From MPNP01 sp026710155 (GTDB lineage Bacteria; Pseudomonadota; Alphaproteobacteria; Rhodobacterales; Rhodobacteraceae): DNA of 64,000 nt. Shown one piece after another: positions 8,901 through 17,305 of this stretch. A program made the translations under genes and the position numbers. The notes below the pieces were generated by a model, which searched no databases, was not told the origin of the DNA, and saw only the letters and a list, made by a program, of their open reading frames with translations. The stretch spans positions 1,426,001-1,490,000 of the forward strand of contig OZ241737.1 in assembly GCA_965200885.1 (NCBI GenBank). Reading direction: 5' to 3'. Within the stretch, counting starts at the first letter, position 1. Each line of letters opens with the position of its first letter.

Positions 8901-9015
8901 GTTCGTTGGGAGCATCCATCGCGAACAGCAAGGCACGCAGATCGGCCTGAACCTCTGTTTCCGAAGTGGTCTGAAGGAGGCGGGCATGGATTTCCTTCTG
9001 CAAGTCCGTAGTCAT
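5923..9015 (-). CDS. Type IIG-like restriction enzyme with fused adenine DNA methyltransferase
   Basis: The protein has 1030 residues and is likely a single-chain restriction-modification enzyme. The N-terminus carries a PD-(D/E)xK-like nuclease signature: D49 in GEADIVL, then E60 and K62 in IETK. A helical region follows, then the methyltransferase: GEFYTPDWLAELVV, SAM-binding DPACGSGTF near residue 375, and catalytic NPPW near residue 567. The last 300 residues are probably the target-recognition domain. The architecture matches Eco57I-type enzymes, so the modified base is expected to be adenine N6. A perfect 60-base tandem duplication repeats the nuclease E-x-K segment (residues 53-72 and 73-92), which may damage cleavage. 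No separate specificity subunit or BREX genes are adjacent. Confidence 0.8.
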   Translation of the reverse strand: MTTDLQKEIHARLLQTTSETEVQADLRALLFAMDAPNELASHIGDGEADIVLPQHRIVIETKRPGLANEPHQPQHRIVIETKRPGLANEPHQPQHRNNNESPFQQLERYVVALRSHFLNRFDLEDIGNRSWLGIVTDGRIWHVWRWPHRHGAAAEEVYSDFKTACARELVTWLDRLVTEGGRVGRPWPPVRLSEEFLPGLDGWQDLYANLTGQSAVHTQTKWELWRDMMFVSGMLPDNEQARNRLFVAHSYLVMIARGVVWTLTHREQDQPNPETIHGDGFAAWVLEQQAGRQMAGALLERIHGWDWRARAGDILREVYAALIDPGDRRDFGEFYTPDWLAELVVQSVLDPDWCEQSIRDARTPQGLPNGIGVLDPACGSGTFLYHAAQHLLSRPEIRELTPVRQADVVASLVNGLDVHPVAVEIARATLLRALPAEPSAGISAIRIYIGDSLDTPQQTGGLFGGDRNGTLQVTSPRGTEMHIPRHWVEGEDFDDQLRLLVLAAREGRSLPPEITAGDAGDKELLSELHDCLTGIISREGNSVWSWYISNRSSVDRLRNRKINRIIANPPWVKLANIQVETRKRALEDLAKIEGEYLWEGGNNAPHFDIAQLFIHRCRNSFMQDVKVDSAGWLVKRSALGGSHWQQFRNLHSRRLENRIQTVDLDVLKPFGGGDARRCCLILENVRMQPTDSDTLKAIGLPPGRKLDSFERLHRLGNLLRFEPAPDSIEQGPSDYLDENGKPVFRNGATIVPHVLTLVDDNEKTQSNDTFSVRTRRSQHAPWNAIEPRIGEVPRTWLMPVLRSGQLLPFTTLRENEFIIPVDRNGRLHENPGLECGFWLELERIYREHRGKGQNTPGTLISNINYNQKLSSQLPLIPNQDSRMVLYPKSGDIMRSARATPKLIDLTLFNFMCDLPEEAAYLVGLLNAPSLRLAFRECRSSGRDFTQFPWRRVPIPKFDPDNDIHQQVAGLTMEAENAAENLIQGILEGQVEGKLPGQMDLSSRIRLRLEAEGITTRLDEVVSRLLPNQVR
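8728..8860. repeat. 60-base perfect tandem duplication inside the restriction-methyltransferase gene
   Basis: Bases 8728-8787 and 8788-8847 are identical, and the first 13 bases of the unit occur a third time at 8848-8860. The unit is 20 codons, so the frame is kept. It duplicates the PQHRIVIETKRPGLANEPHQ segment holding the proposed nuclease E and K. Perfect identity implies a recent event or concerted slippage. Confidence 0.95.
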
Positions 9016-9206
9016 TTGATATTACACCTCGAATAATCTTGAAAGATCTGGTTGGACATTTTCTCAAAGCCAGTTCCATAAGTCCAAAAATGAAGCAGCT
9101 TCAATACACTTCCAGACAAAAAACTATTATTGATTCCAGAATCAGCTCTGAATTTTAGATCAAACAGCATCATCTTTATTGTTTTTGTGACTTATGATTC
9201 AGGCTT

Positions 9207-9443
9207 TCAATCACTAGAATTATGAGAAAGATATTTTCGCAGGTATGTACTTGCACCAAATGTTGCCTTGTTACGATTATCATTATCAGTGGAAACATGA
9301 CTCAATAGTTCATATTTTCCATGACCTATTTTTCTCTGGAATTTATTGTACAAAGAACTTATTTTGCCGGCTTTTGCATCAGAGAATCCAGCTTGTACCA
9401 TCTTGGATTCAATTCCCAATTTTATTAATGATTTATTGTGCAT
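9207..9443 (-). CDS. Small hypothetical protein (78 aa)
   Basis: An ATG-started frame has natural-looking codon use and a basic, hydrophilic product (AGFSDAKAGKISSLYNKFQ, then GHGKYELLSH, ending STYLRKYLSHNSSD). It has no signal peptide, membrane segment or family that I recognise. It lies in the AT-rich 520-base gap between pccA and the restriction gene. It may be a small gene of the inserted element or a fragment of a longer one. The rest of the gap shows nothing. Confidence 0.3.
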   Translation of the reverse strand: MHNKSLIKLGIESKMVQAGFSDAKAGKISSLYNKFQRKIGHGKYELLSHVSTDNDNRNKATFGASTYLRKYLSHNSSD

Positions 9444-9534
9444 TCGGTCAATAGGTATATAATTGTATTACTGAATTACAAACATCATAAACATAGAGTT
9501 GAGATACAAGGCTTCAGCCCTTGGTTCGGAACAC

Positions 9535-11535
9535 TTATTCGAATTCAAGTATTACCTGATCTACTGTCAGGGAACAACCCGGTGATACGGCTACGGATTT
9601 GATTGTTCCATTTCGGCTAGCCTTCAGAACATTTTCCATCTTCATTGCTTCTACGGTACACAAGGGTTGACCATCTTCAACCTTGTCACCTACCGAGACA
9701 TGGATATCCGCAATCAATCCGGGCATGGGACAGAGCAGATATTTGCTTGTATCGGGCAGTTCCTTTTCCTTCATGTATGAACTTAGTTCCTGTTGCCGAG
9801 CTGTACGGACGAGAACATCCAGTTCGGCACCCCGATATTCTATATGATAACCCTCGGAAATGGGTTTGACCCGCAACAGCATCTGATCACCTGCAACAGC
9901 AAATTCTGCAAGGGTCTTACCCGGGGTCCATGCCGAGGTTATTGTCAATTCCCTGGCATTGTTGACGTTGACCCTGCATCCATTCTCGAATGGGGCAAGG
10001 GAGATGTTGAGTTCTGTTTGATTGATCCTTGCAATCCAGTCATTACCAACCTTGTGTAGATGGTTGGCCAACCGGCCCGAAATTCGTGTTCGCCGGATTT
10101 CAGCAAAGCGATGCATCATGGTAACACAGGAGGCAATCCTCGCAATGGTCTCCTCAGAGTGCTCGACTCCGGAAAAACCTTCAGCAAATTCTTCCTCAAT
10201 AAAACCCGTCGTAATATCACCACTTATGAATTTGGGATGATCAAAGACGGTTGAAAGAAAAGAGATGTTACTGGTAATACCTTCAATCTCGAAGGAATCA
10301 AGAGCCTTTCGCATGGTTTCAATGGCCGATAAGCGATCATTGGACCAAGTACAAAGTTTGGCGATCATTGGGTCATAATGGACACTGATTTCACCTCCTT
10401 CAAATACACCTGTATCGTTCCTGATGGCATTTGAACCGTCATGAAATTCAGCCGGTGGGTTATATTTGGTAATTCGTCCGATTGAAGGAAGAAAATTTCT
10501 TTTTGGATCCTCGGCATATACCCTTGATTCAAAGGCCCAGCCATTGATCATTACCTGATCCTGGGTCAAGGACAGTTCATTCCCATTGGCCACGTTGATC
10601 ATCTCCTTGACCAAATCCACTCCAGTGATGAGCTCGGTAACGGGATGCTCGACCTGCAACCGGGTGTTCATTTCAAGGAAGTAAAAATTCTGGTTACCAT
10701 CAACTATGAATTCTACTGTTCCCGCCGAATAATAATCAACTGCCCTAGCCAAACTTATGGCCTGGTTTCCCATGGCCTTTCTGGTCTTCTGGTCCAGAAA
10801 AGGTGAGGGTGCTTCTTCGATCACCTTCTGATTTCTACGCTGGATGGAGCACTCCCGTTCATTGAGGTACACGAAATTGCCGTGTTTGTCGCCCAGTACC
10901 TGAATCTCGATATGACGAGGCGAAGTGATGAATTTTTCGATCAGTATGCGATCATCGCCAAAGGAACTTGATGCTTCATTTCGGGACGATTGATAACCCT
11001 CGGCAACCCCTTCCTTGTTCCAGGCAATACGCATACCCTTGCCACCACCTCCGGCAGAAGCCTTGATCATCACAGGAAAACCGATTTCACAGGCAATTTC
11101 CAACGCATGTTCAGGCGAGTGAATTTCCCCCAGATAACCAGGAACGGTCGAAACTCCGGATTCATGGGCAATTTTCTTGGATGCAATTTTGTCCCCCATG
11201 GCTTCAATGGCCTTTACAGGTGGCCCTATAAAGGTGATTCCGGCTTCTTCCAGTCTTTTGGCAAATTGGGAATTCTCCGAAAGAAACCCATAGCCTGGAT
11301 GGACGGCATCAGCCTCGGTTTTGTCGATTGCATCCATGATATTGTCGATCAGAATATAGGATTGATTGACTGGAGGAGGGCCGATAAAAACTGCTTCATC
11401 CGCCATTTGAACATGCAGGGAGTTTTTGTCAGCTTCCGAATAAATGGCGACAGTCTTAATGCCGAGTGATTTTGCTGATTTGATAACCCGACAGGCTATT
11501 TCACCCCGGTTAGCTATTAAAATTTTGTCAAACAA
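9535..11535 (-). CDS. pccA: Propionyl-CoA carboxylase alpha subunit (biotin carboxylase plus biotin carrier)
   Basis: The protein has 666 residues, the normal length. It carboxylates its own biotin using ATP and bicarbonate for the PccB transferase, producing methylmalonyl-CoA from propionyl-CoA. Visible parts: N-terminal MFDKILIANRGEIACRV; ATP-grasp glycine loop GGGGKGMRI; biotin-carboxylase core EMNTRLQVEHPVTE; a weakly conserved BT linker; and a C-terminal biotinyl domain with EAMKM, the biotinylated lysine being residue 632. The start is 32 bases after the pccB stop, so the two form an operon. The 3' end has a decayed second copy at 741-858, suggesting that the present end arrived with the inserted DNA. 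The methylcrotonyl-CoA enzyme is less likely given the mutase and meaB nearby. Confidence 0.93.
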   Translation of the reverse strand: MFDKILIANRGEIACRVIKSAKSLGIKTVAIYSEADKNSLHVQMADEAVFIGPPPVNQSYILIDNIMDAIDKTEADAVHPGYGFLSENSQFAKRLEEAGITFIGPPVKAIEAMGDKIASKKIAHESGVSTVPGYLGEIHSPEHALEIACEIGFPVMIKASAGGGGKGMRIAWNKEGVAEGYQSSRNEASSSFGDDRILIEKFITSPRHIEIQVLGDKHGNFVYLNERECSIQRRNQKVIEEAPSPFLDQKTRKAMGNQAISLARAVDYYSAGTVEFIVDGNQNFYFLEMNTRLQVEHPVTELITGVDLVKEMINVANGNELSLTQDQVMINGWAFESRVYAEDPKRNFLPSIGRITKYNPPAEFHDGSNAIRNDTGVFEGGEISVHYDPMIAKLCTWSNDRLSAIETMRKALDSFEIEGITSNISFLSTVFDHPKFISGDITTGFIEEEFAEGFSGVEHSEETIARIASCVTMMHRFAEIRRTRISGRLANHLHKVGNDWIARINQTELNISLAPFENGCRVNVNNARELTITSAWTPGKTLAEFAVAGDQMLLRVKPISEGYHIEYRGAELDVLVRTARQQELSSYMKEKELPDTSKYLLCPMPGLIADIHVSVGDKVEDGQPLCTVEAMKMENVLKASRNGTIKSVAVSPGCSLTVDQVILEFE

Positions 11536-11567
11536 TTTTCATGCCTTTGCATATCTGGATAATCGAA

Positions 11568-13100
11568 TCAGAGGGGTATATTGTCATGCTTTTTCCATGG
11601 ATTTTTGGCTTTCTTGTTTCTTAAGGTCGCAAAGGCCCTGCATATCCGAAGCCTGGTTGAATGAGGCATTATCACTTCATCAATAAAACCTTTTTCGGCT
11701 GCAACAAACGGGTTGGCAAACCTGTTTTCGTATTCCTCGGTTTTTTGCTTGACCCGCTCATGATCATTTATTTCCGAGCGGTATAGTATTTCAACCGCAC
11801 CTTTTGCTCCCATCACTGCAATCTGGGCACTGGGCCAGGCATAATTGTAATCGCCCCGAAGATGCTTCGAGGACATGACGTCATATGCCCCTCCATAAGC
11901 TTTTCTTGTAATTACGGTTACCTTGGGAACGGTTGCCTCCCCAAAGGCAAAGAGAAGTTTTGCGCCATGGACAATAATTCCACCGTATTCCTGTGAAGTC
12001 CCAGGAAGAAATCCGGGGACATCTACCAGGGTGAGGAGGGGAATGTCGAAGGAATCACAAAATCTTACAAACCTTGCCGCTTTTCGTGAGCTGTCAATAT
12101 CAAGGCAGCCGGCCAGTACCATGGGTTGATTTGCCACAACTCCCACGGTGGAACCCTCAAGTCTGATAAATCCGGTAATCATGTTTTGGGCAAAATTCTC
12201 CTTTACCTCAAAGAGATCACCTTCATCGGCAATTTTCAGGATCAACTCCTTCATGTCATAGGGTACATTGGGATTCTCCGGGGCCAGGGTATCGAGGGAG
12301 GGTTCTATCCTTTCAGGGTCATCATAGAAAGGTCTAGTTGGTGACTTGTCCTTGTTATTCAGGGGAAGAAAATCAAAAAACCTTCTGACTTCAGCCAGGG
12401 TCTCAACATCGTTGGAATAGGCTCCGTCAGCAACTGATGATTTGGTTGTGTGGGTTGTTGCTCCTCCCAATTCCTCGGCCGTGATAATTTCATTGGTGAC
12501 TGTCTTGACAACATCAGGTCCGGTTACAAACATGTAGGAGGAGTCCTGAACCATGAAAATGAAGTCGGTCATGGCCGGTGAATAGACCGCACCCCCGGCA
12601 CAGGGCCCCATTATCACGCTGATTTGAGGGATGACACCAGAGGCCAGTATGTTCCGTTGAAACACTTCCGCATAACCTGCCAGGGAAGCAACACCTTCCT
12701 GAATTCTGGCACCGCCGGAATCATTCAAACCGATTACCGGAGCTTGGTTTTGGACAGCCATATCCATGATCTTGCAAATCTTGCCGGCATGTGTTTCCGA
12801 GAGAGAGCCGCCAAAAACCGTAAAATCCTGGCTGAAAACATAAACCATTCGCCCATTGATCGTTCCACAACCGGTAACCACACCATCACCGGAGAATTTT
12901 GTCTGTTCCATACCAAAATCCGTACACCGGTGAGTCACAAACATGTCAAATTCTTCAAACGAGTTTTCATCCAGCAACAGATCGATTCTTTCACGGGCGG
13001 TCAGTTTTCCCTTGCTGTGCTGAGCTACAACTCTCCTGGCACCACCACCGCTTCTGGCTTCAATGCGGCGTCTTTCCAATTCTGAAATTATATCATTCAT
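11568..13100 (-). CDS. pccB: Propionyl-CoA carboxylase beta subunit (carboxyltransferase)
   Basis: The protein has 510 residues, the usual length, and starts MNDIISELERRR. It transfers the carboxyl group from biotin to propionyl-CoA within an alpha6-beta6 complex. Family landmarks: AQHSKGKLTARERIDLLLD near the N-terminus, SGGARIQEGV, MGPCAGGAVYSPAMTDF, the acyl-CoA pocket segment LVDVPGFLPGTSQE, and AYGGAYDVMSSKHLRGD near the C-terminus. It is the first gene of the pccB-pccA operon. The 154-base gap to the divergent transporter must hold the promoters of both; I see no clear operator. Confidence 0.93.
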   Translation of the reverse strand: MNDIISELERRRIEARSGGGARRVVAQHSKGKLTARERIDLLLDENSFEEFDMFVTHRCTDFGMEQTKFSGDGVVTGCGTINGRMVYVFSQDFTVFGGSLSETHAGKICKIMDMAVQNQAPVIGLNDSGGARIQEGVASLAGYAEVFQRNILASGVIPQISVIMGPCAGGAVYSPAMTDFIFMVQDSSYMFVTGPDVVKTVTNEIITAEELGGATTHTTKSSVADGAYSNDVETLAEVRRFFDFLPLNNKDKSPTRPFYDDPERIEPSLDTLAPENPNVPYDMKELILKIADEGDLFEVKENFAQNMITGFIRLEGSTVGVVANQPMVLAGCLDIDSSRKAARFVRFCDSFDIPLLTLVDVPGFLPGTSQEYGGIIVHGAKLLFAFGEATVPKVTVITRKAYGGAYDVMSSKHLRGDYNYAWPSAQIAVMGAKGAVEILYRSEINDHERVKQKTEEYENRFANPFVAAEKGFIDEVIMPHSTRLRICRAFATLRNKKAKNPWKKHDNIPL

Positions 13101-13254
13101 TAAATTGCCTTAGTTCAAATTCAAGGTTTAGAAACTTTCTGCTATTTGTTATGAAGCGAAGTTTAAAGCAATCAATATTTATTTCAAACAATAGTGATTT
13201 CAGATTGAGGTAAGGTGGTTCGGTTTTGTAAGAAAAAACTACATAGTTAATTAT

Positions 13255-14475
13255 ATGGCAAAATCAGCAGTAAAATTTCTTGACCGGAAAACACCACCTC
13301 ATATTTCGACCCTGATCATTTTATCGGCCCTTCCGGCCCTTTCAATGACCTTGTTTCTTCCTTCCCTTCCCAACATGACCGAGTATTTTCAAACAGATTA
13401 CCGGGTCATGCAACTCTCGGTTGCCACCTATCTCTTTGTTAATGCCGTATTGCAGGTTGTTGTAGGGCCCATATCCGATTTCTATGGCCGTCGGGTGATT
13501 GTTCTATGGGGAATCGTATTGTTTCTCATTGCTTCCCTGGGGTGCATGCTGGCTCCAAATGTCGAGTTGTTTCTGTTCTTTCGCATGAGCCAGGCCGTAA
13601 TTGTAACCGGAATGGTTTTGGCAAGAGCCATTGTCAGGGATCTCTTTCCGGCAAACGAAGCAGCATCAATGATCGGCTATGTTACGATGGGAATGGCCGT
13701 TGCACCCATGCTGGGACCAATGATCGGAGGTTTTCTGGATGAGGCCTTCGGATGGAAAGCAAGCTTCTCCCTGTTTCTGCTCATAGGTGGCATGACCCTG
13801 ATCATTTCATACTATGACCTTGGCGAGACCTTGCCAGCAAGAAAAAAGAATATCTGGTCACAGTTCAGGGAATACCCAGAACTATTCCGCTCGCATCGTT
13901 TCTGGGGCTATTGTTTTGTTGCGGCCTTTTCGTCAGGGGTATTTTTTGCCTATCTTGGAGGGGCACCGTTTGTAGGAACTGAAATTTTTGGATTAAGTCC
14001 TGGCATATTGGGATTCTATTTTGGCCTTACCGCCTTCGGCTATATGAGTGGCAATTTCCTATCCGGCCGGCTGTCAATCAGGTTGGGAATAAACAAGATG
14101 ATCATAATTGGTTGCATGATCAGCCTGATAGGACCAACGGGACCAATCCTGGCTACATATGCTGGCTCAACGCACCCCCTAAGTTTTTTTGGATTTGCTG
14201 TCCTCATGGGTATCGGGAATGGATTTATCATGCCCAACGCTACTGCCGGGATGTTATCGGTCAGACCTCATCTTGCTGGCACGGCCGCCGGAATCGGAGG
14301 TGCAATAATGATCGGGATTGGTTCGGGGTTATCTGCTTTGGCTGGTTCCCTTTTGACCAAGGAGTCAGGTCCCTATCCACTTTATTACATAATGTTGCTA
14401 TGTGTCATCTTGGGTCTGATTAGCGGGTGGTATGTTGTTATCCGAGGTCGAAGCAACCCTAGCAATCAAGATTGA
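13255..14475 (+). CDS. Bcr/CflA-type major facilitator drug efflux transporter
   Basis: The protein has 406 residues and about twelve hydrophobic segments. The Bcr/CflA subfamily is indicated by the opening LSALPALSMTLFLPSLP, the motif GPISDFYGRR in the loop between helices 2 and 3, the segment ARAIVRDLF, and GPMIGGFLDEAFGWKASF in helix 5. Such proton-coupled exporters remove drugs, sulfonamides or small peptides from the cytoplasm; the substrate here is unknown. It is divergent from pccB and convergent with the EamA gene, 20 bases away. Confidence 0.88.
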   Translation: MAKSAVKFLDRKTPPHISTLIILSALPALSMTLFLPSLPNMTEYFQTDYRVMQLSVATYLFVNAVLQVVVGPISDFYGRRVIVLWGIVLFLIASLGCMLAPNVELFLFFRMSQAVIVTGMVLARAIVRDLFPANEAASMIGYVTMGMAVAPMLGPMIGGFLDEAFGWKASFSLFLLIGGMTLIISYYDLGETLPARKKNIWSQFREYPELFRSHRFWGYCFVAAFSSGVFFAYLGGAPFVGTEIFGLSPGILGFYFGLTAFGYMSGNFLSGRLSIRLGINKMIIIGCMISLIGPTGPILATYAGSTHPLSFFGFAVLMGIGNGFIMPNATAGMLSVRPHLAGTAAGIGGAIMIGIGSGLSALAGSLLTKESGPYPLYYIMLLCVILGLISGWYVVIRGRSNPSNQD

Positions 14476-14495
14476 TATTCCCGGTTATTTCAAGA

Positions 14496-15389
14496 TCATT
14501 TGGTCTTGCTTCGTAGATGGTAAACTGCTTCTCTCCAGGCCAGAAATGTTACCGAACCGATAATAATGGTTCCTCCCAACATCACCCATAAATCGATTGG
14601 TTCAGCAAATAGCAGGGTACCAAGCATCGTGGCCCAGACAAGTTGTAGGAAGGTGACCGGCTGGGTTGCTGTTACGGGAGCACTGTAGAATGCCTTGGTC
14701 ATGGTATAATGGCCAGCCGTGGCAAAAAAGGCGACAAGGAACAACAAAAAGAGTTGCTCATTTGTGGGAGGAATCCATACAACAGCAGCAATGGGAAACA
14801 AGCCAACCGTTACCGTGAGGGATAACATCGTAATGATCATTTCGGGATTGAGGCGACCAGTAACCTTTTTGGCAATCAGGTAGGATACAGTGAAGGAAAC
14901 AACAGTTACCATCATGGCCAGGTGACCGGGTGACAATTCCCGGAAACCTGGACGCAATATCAGGAGAGTACCAAACAGGGCAATGAATATGGCCATCATT
15001 CGTCGCAAGGAAAGTGATTCTCCCAAAATCATGATTGCAGCCAGGGAAAGAAATACCGGGGTGAGGTAATTCAGTGAGGTAACCTCGGCAATCGTGATTT
15101 CGGTCATGGCATAAAACCAGCAAATGACTCCAACCGTATGAAAAACCCCTCTGACTGCAAACAATATATATTCTTCCTTGGTAAAATTGGTTTGAAAGAA
15201 CTCCTTAAGAACAGGGATAATGAAAACCAGGCCAAGAAGGTATCTGAGAAAGGCCGATTGGGCAGGGGGGACAGCTGTACCCAAGAATTTGACGATTGCT
15301 GTGACTCCCACAAAGCATAAGCCAGAAACCACCATCCAGAAAACCCCGACCAGGGTTCCCGATTTTCTGAGTTCATCAATTTGCATCAC
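14496..15389 (-). CDS. EamA/DMT-family transporter
   Basis: The protein has 297 residues and ten predicted membrane helices in two homologous EamA halves. The first spans about residues 15-145 (FWMVVSGLCFVGVTAIVK, YAMTEITIAEVTSLNYLTPV, a typical EamA helix-4 phrase). The second spans about 155-285 (TKAFYSAPVTATQPVTFLQLVWATMLG, quoted in part). Drug/metabolite exporters of this kind move metabolites or amino acids; specificity cannot be read from sequence. The start is ATG at 15389; an alternative ATG directly follows. Confidence 0.87.
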   Translation of the reverse strand: MMQIDELRKSGTLVGVFWMVVSGLCFVGVTAIVKFLGTAVPPAQSAFLRYLLGLVFIIPVLKEFFQTNFTKEEYILFAVRGVFHTVGVICWFYAMTEITIAEVTSLNYLTPVFLSLAAIMILGESLSLRRMMAIFIALFGTLLILRPGFRELSPGHLAMMVTVVSFTVSYLIAKKVTGRLNPEMIITMLSLTVTVGLFPIAAVVWIPPTNEQLFLLFLVAFFATAGHYTMTKAFYSAPVTATQPVTFLQLVWATMLGTLLFAEPIDLWVMLGGTIIIGSVTFLAWREAVYHLRSKTK

Positions 15390-15483
15390 GAAGCAGGACT
15401 CTCGTTACATACTACTGGTACATCAAATCACACGGGAAAACCCACAGGCCAATTCAAATATACTGTAAAGGTTCAAATGGATT

Positions 15484-16224
15484 TCAAAGCTGATCGAAAA
15501 ATTCTTCGGGAATATCGAAATTGCTGGTTACCTTCTGAATATCATCATCTTCTTCCAGGGCATCAATCAACCTGATGACCTTTTTGGCATTCTCCAGTTC
15601 GAGATTTGTTGTGGTCGAGGGTTTCCAGATGAGTTTTGTGGAGGTTGTTTCACCCAATGCCTTTTCCATTTCGTTGGAGACTGAGGCAAGGTCGGTATCA
15701 GAAGTATAGATTATGTGGCCATCGTCACTTGATTCGACATCTTCGGCCCCGGCTTCCGTGGCAATTTCGAAAACGAGATCCTCGTCTCCAACTTCAGGTG
15801 AAAATACAATTTCACCCTTGCGTTCGAACATGAAACTGACTGCCCCGGTTTCTGCCAGATTACCACCTAGTTTTCCGAAAGTGGACCTGACAAATGAAGC
15901 AGTTCGATTCCTATTATCGGTAAGTGCTTCGACGATTACGGCCACGCCAGCTGGGCCGTAACCTTCATATCTTACCTCTTCCAATGCGTCTGAATCGCCA
16001 CCTATTGCCTTGGTTATTGCCCTTTCAATCACATCCTTGGGAACTGAATTGCTTTTGGCTTCCTTGACTGCCAAGCGAAGCCTGGGATTTTTATCCGGGT
16101 CTGGATCACCCATTTTTGCAGCTACCGTAATTTCCCTTGACAGCTTTGAAAAAAGCTTTGATCTGGTGGCGTCCTGTCGTCCCTTGCGGTGTTGAATGTT
16201 GGCCCATTTCGAATGACCTGCCAT
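15484..16224 (-). CDS. YebC/PmpR family protein
   Basis: The protein has 246 residues, full family length. The hallmark N-terminus MAGHSKWANIQHRKGRQD is present, followed by GDPDPDKNPRLRLAV and the mid-domain RYEGYGPAGVAVIVEALTDN. YebC proteins bind DNA as regulators in some species and have been linked to relief of ribosome stalling at proline runs. Notably, efp lies 3 kb away. In many alphaproteobacteria yebC follows the YmdB-type gene, which here is 26 kb away. The symbol yebC is a family label only. Confidence 0.93.
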   Translation of the reverse strand: MAGHSKWANIQHRKGRQDATRSKLFSKLSREITVAAKMGDPDPDKNPRLRLAVKEAKSNSVPKDVIERAITKAIGGDSDALEEVRYEGYGPAGVAVIVEALTDNRNRTASFVRSTFGKLGGNLAETGAVSFMFERKGEIVFSPEVGDEDLVFEIATEAGAEDVESSDDGHIIYTSDTDLASVSNEMEKALGETTSTKLIWKPSTTTNLELENAKKVIRLIDALEEDDDIQKVTSNFDIPEEFFDQL

Positions 16225-16540
16225 TTTATTTCTCCAAATACTGGTTTAGATTACCTAACTCATCTAAATTATTCTTAATGCTCATTTATTTAAATGGAGT
16301 TGAACCGAACTATTCAAAGATCGCTGAATTTGAATTTATCCAGTAGTGTTTGAATGTTTATACCACCAAGTAAAATCGAAACGAGCCAAAGCTAATACCA
16401 TCTGGATAAGTAAGTGCAAAGACACTTACCAGTCAAATTCGCTAACCTGATAAATTATGATTTTGAAACAGGACTCCACATGAGATAATTCAATCAAACG
16501 CAGGATTGTTTTATATGATAATATTATGGTTTAAGGTGAA
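16225..16540. other. Divergent intergenic region yebC/ygfZ
   Basis: About 316 AT-rich bases separate two divergent starts, so both promoters should lie here. A GGTG element directly precedes the ygfZ ATG. I see no strong inverted repeat, operator or small RNA. Confidence 0.5.
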
Positions 16541-17305
16541 ATGAACAAATCCAGAACAGTTATCAAGGTTGGAGGTGAAGATACCCTCGATTTCCTTCAG
16601 GGTTTGGTAACGAACGATGTATGCACGGCAGATAATAATCTTGTTTATGCAGCCTTGCTGACTCCCCAGGGCAAATATTTTGCGGATTTTTTCATCTTCC
16701 AGATCAAGAATTGCTGGTATATTGATGTTAATTCTCTTTTGGCGGATGCACTCGTCAAGCAATTGTCATTTTATCGGTTGCGCTCCAAGGTAACGATCGA
16801 GAAGTCTAACCTCGGGGTTGTTCGGGGATTGGGAAAGGCTTTGGAAGGAGCATATTTGGATCCTAGACATCCTTCTTTGGGATGGAGAAAATATTGTGAA
16901 AATGCAAACAATGCTCCAGAAGTTGATTGGAATCGAATCAGGGTCAAATACTGCATTCCTGAAACCCTGATTGAACTAATTCCAGAAAGTACATTTATAC
17001 TGGAGGCAGGATTTGAACGACTGAATGGTTTGGACTTCAAGAAGGGATGTTATGTTGGCCAGGAAGTGACCTCAAGAATGAAGCACAAAACACAACTCCT
17101 GAAAGGGTTGGTTCGTGTAAAGGTGGATGGTTCAGCACCAGTTGGAACCGAAATCAGGTCGGAAAAAGGGCCAGCAGGTTACTTATATACCCAATGTGAT
17201 GGTTTCGCTCTTGCTCAGATAAGGTTTCGACAAGTACAAAATGCTCCATTGAAAGCAGGAGATGCATTGGTGCAACTGGATCAGGATTTTGAAAAATTTA
17301 CATGA
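16541..17305 (+). CDS. ygfZ: YgfZ/GcvT-like folate-binding iron-sulfur cluster maintenance protein
   Basis: The protein has 254 residues. It has the GcvT-like tetrahydrofolate-binding fold: opening LDFLQGLVTNDV, LLTPQGKYFADFFIF, and the YgfZ signature KKGCYVGQEVTSRM with its conserved cysteine. YgfZ supports assembly or repair of Fe-S clusters in enzymes such as MiaB, with folate as partner. An AAGGTG ribosome site lies just before the ATG. The 3' end overlaps the convergent phosphatase-like gene by 8 bases. Confidence 0.88.
   Translation: MNKSRTVIKVGGEDTLDFLQGLVTNDVCTADNNLVYAALLTPQGKYFADFFIFQIKNCWYIDVNSLLADALVKQLSFYRLRSKVTIEKSNLGVVRGLGKALEGAYLDPRHPSLGWRKYCENANNAPEVDWNRIRVKYCIPETLIELIPESTFILEAGFERLNGLDFKKGCYVGQEVTSRMKHKTQLLKGLVRVKVDGSAPVGTEIRSEKGPAGYLYTQCDGFALAQIRFRQVQNAPLKAGDALVQLDQDFEKFT

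Noticed and set aside
5923..9015. PglX of a BREX system
   Set aside because: The protein has its own N-terminal nuclease motif and no PglZ, BrxC or BrxL gene is nearby, so a type IIG-like enzyme fits better.
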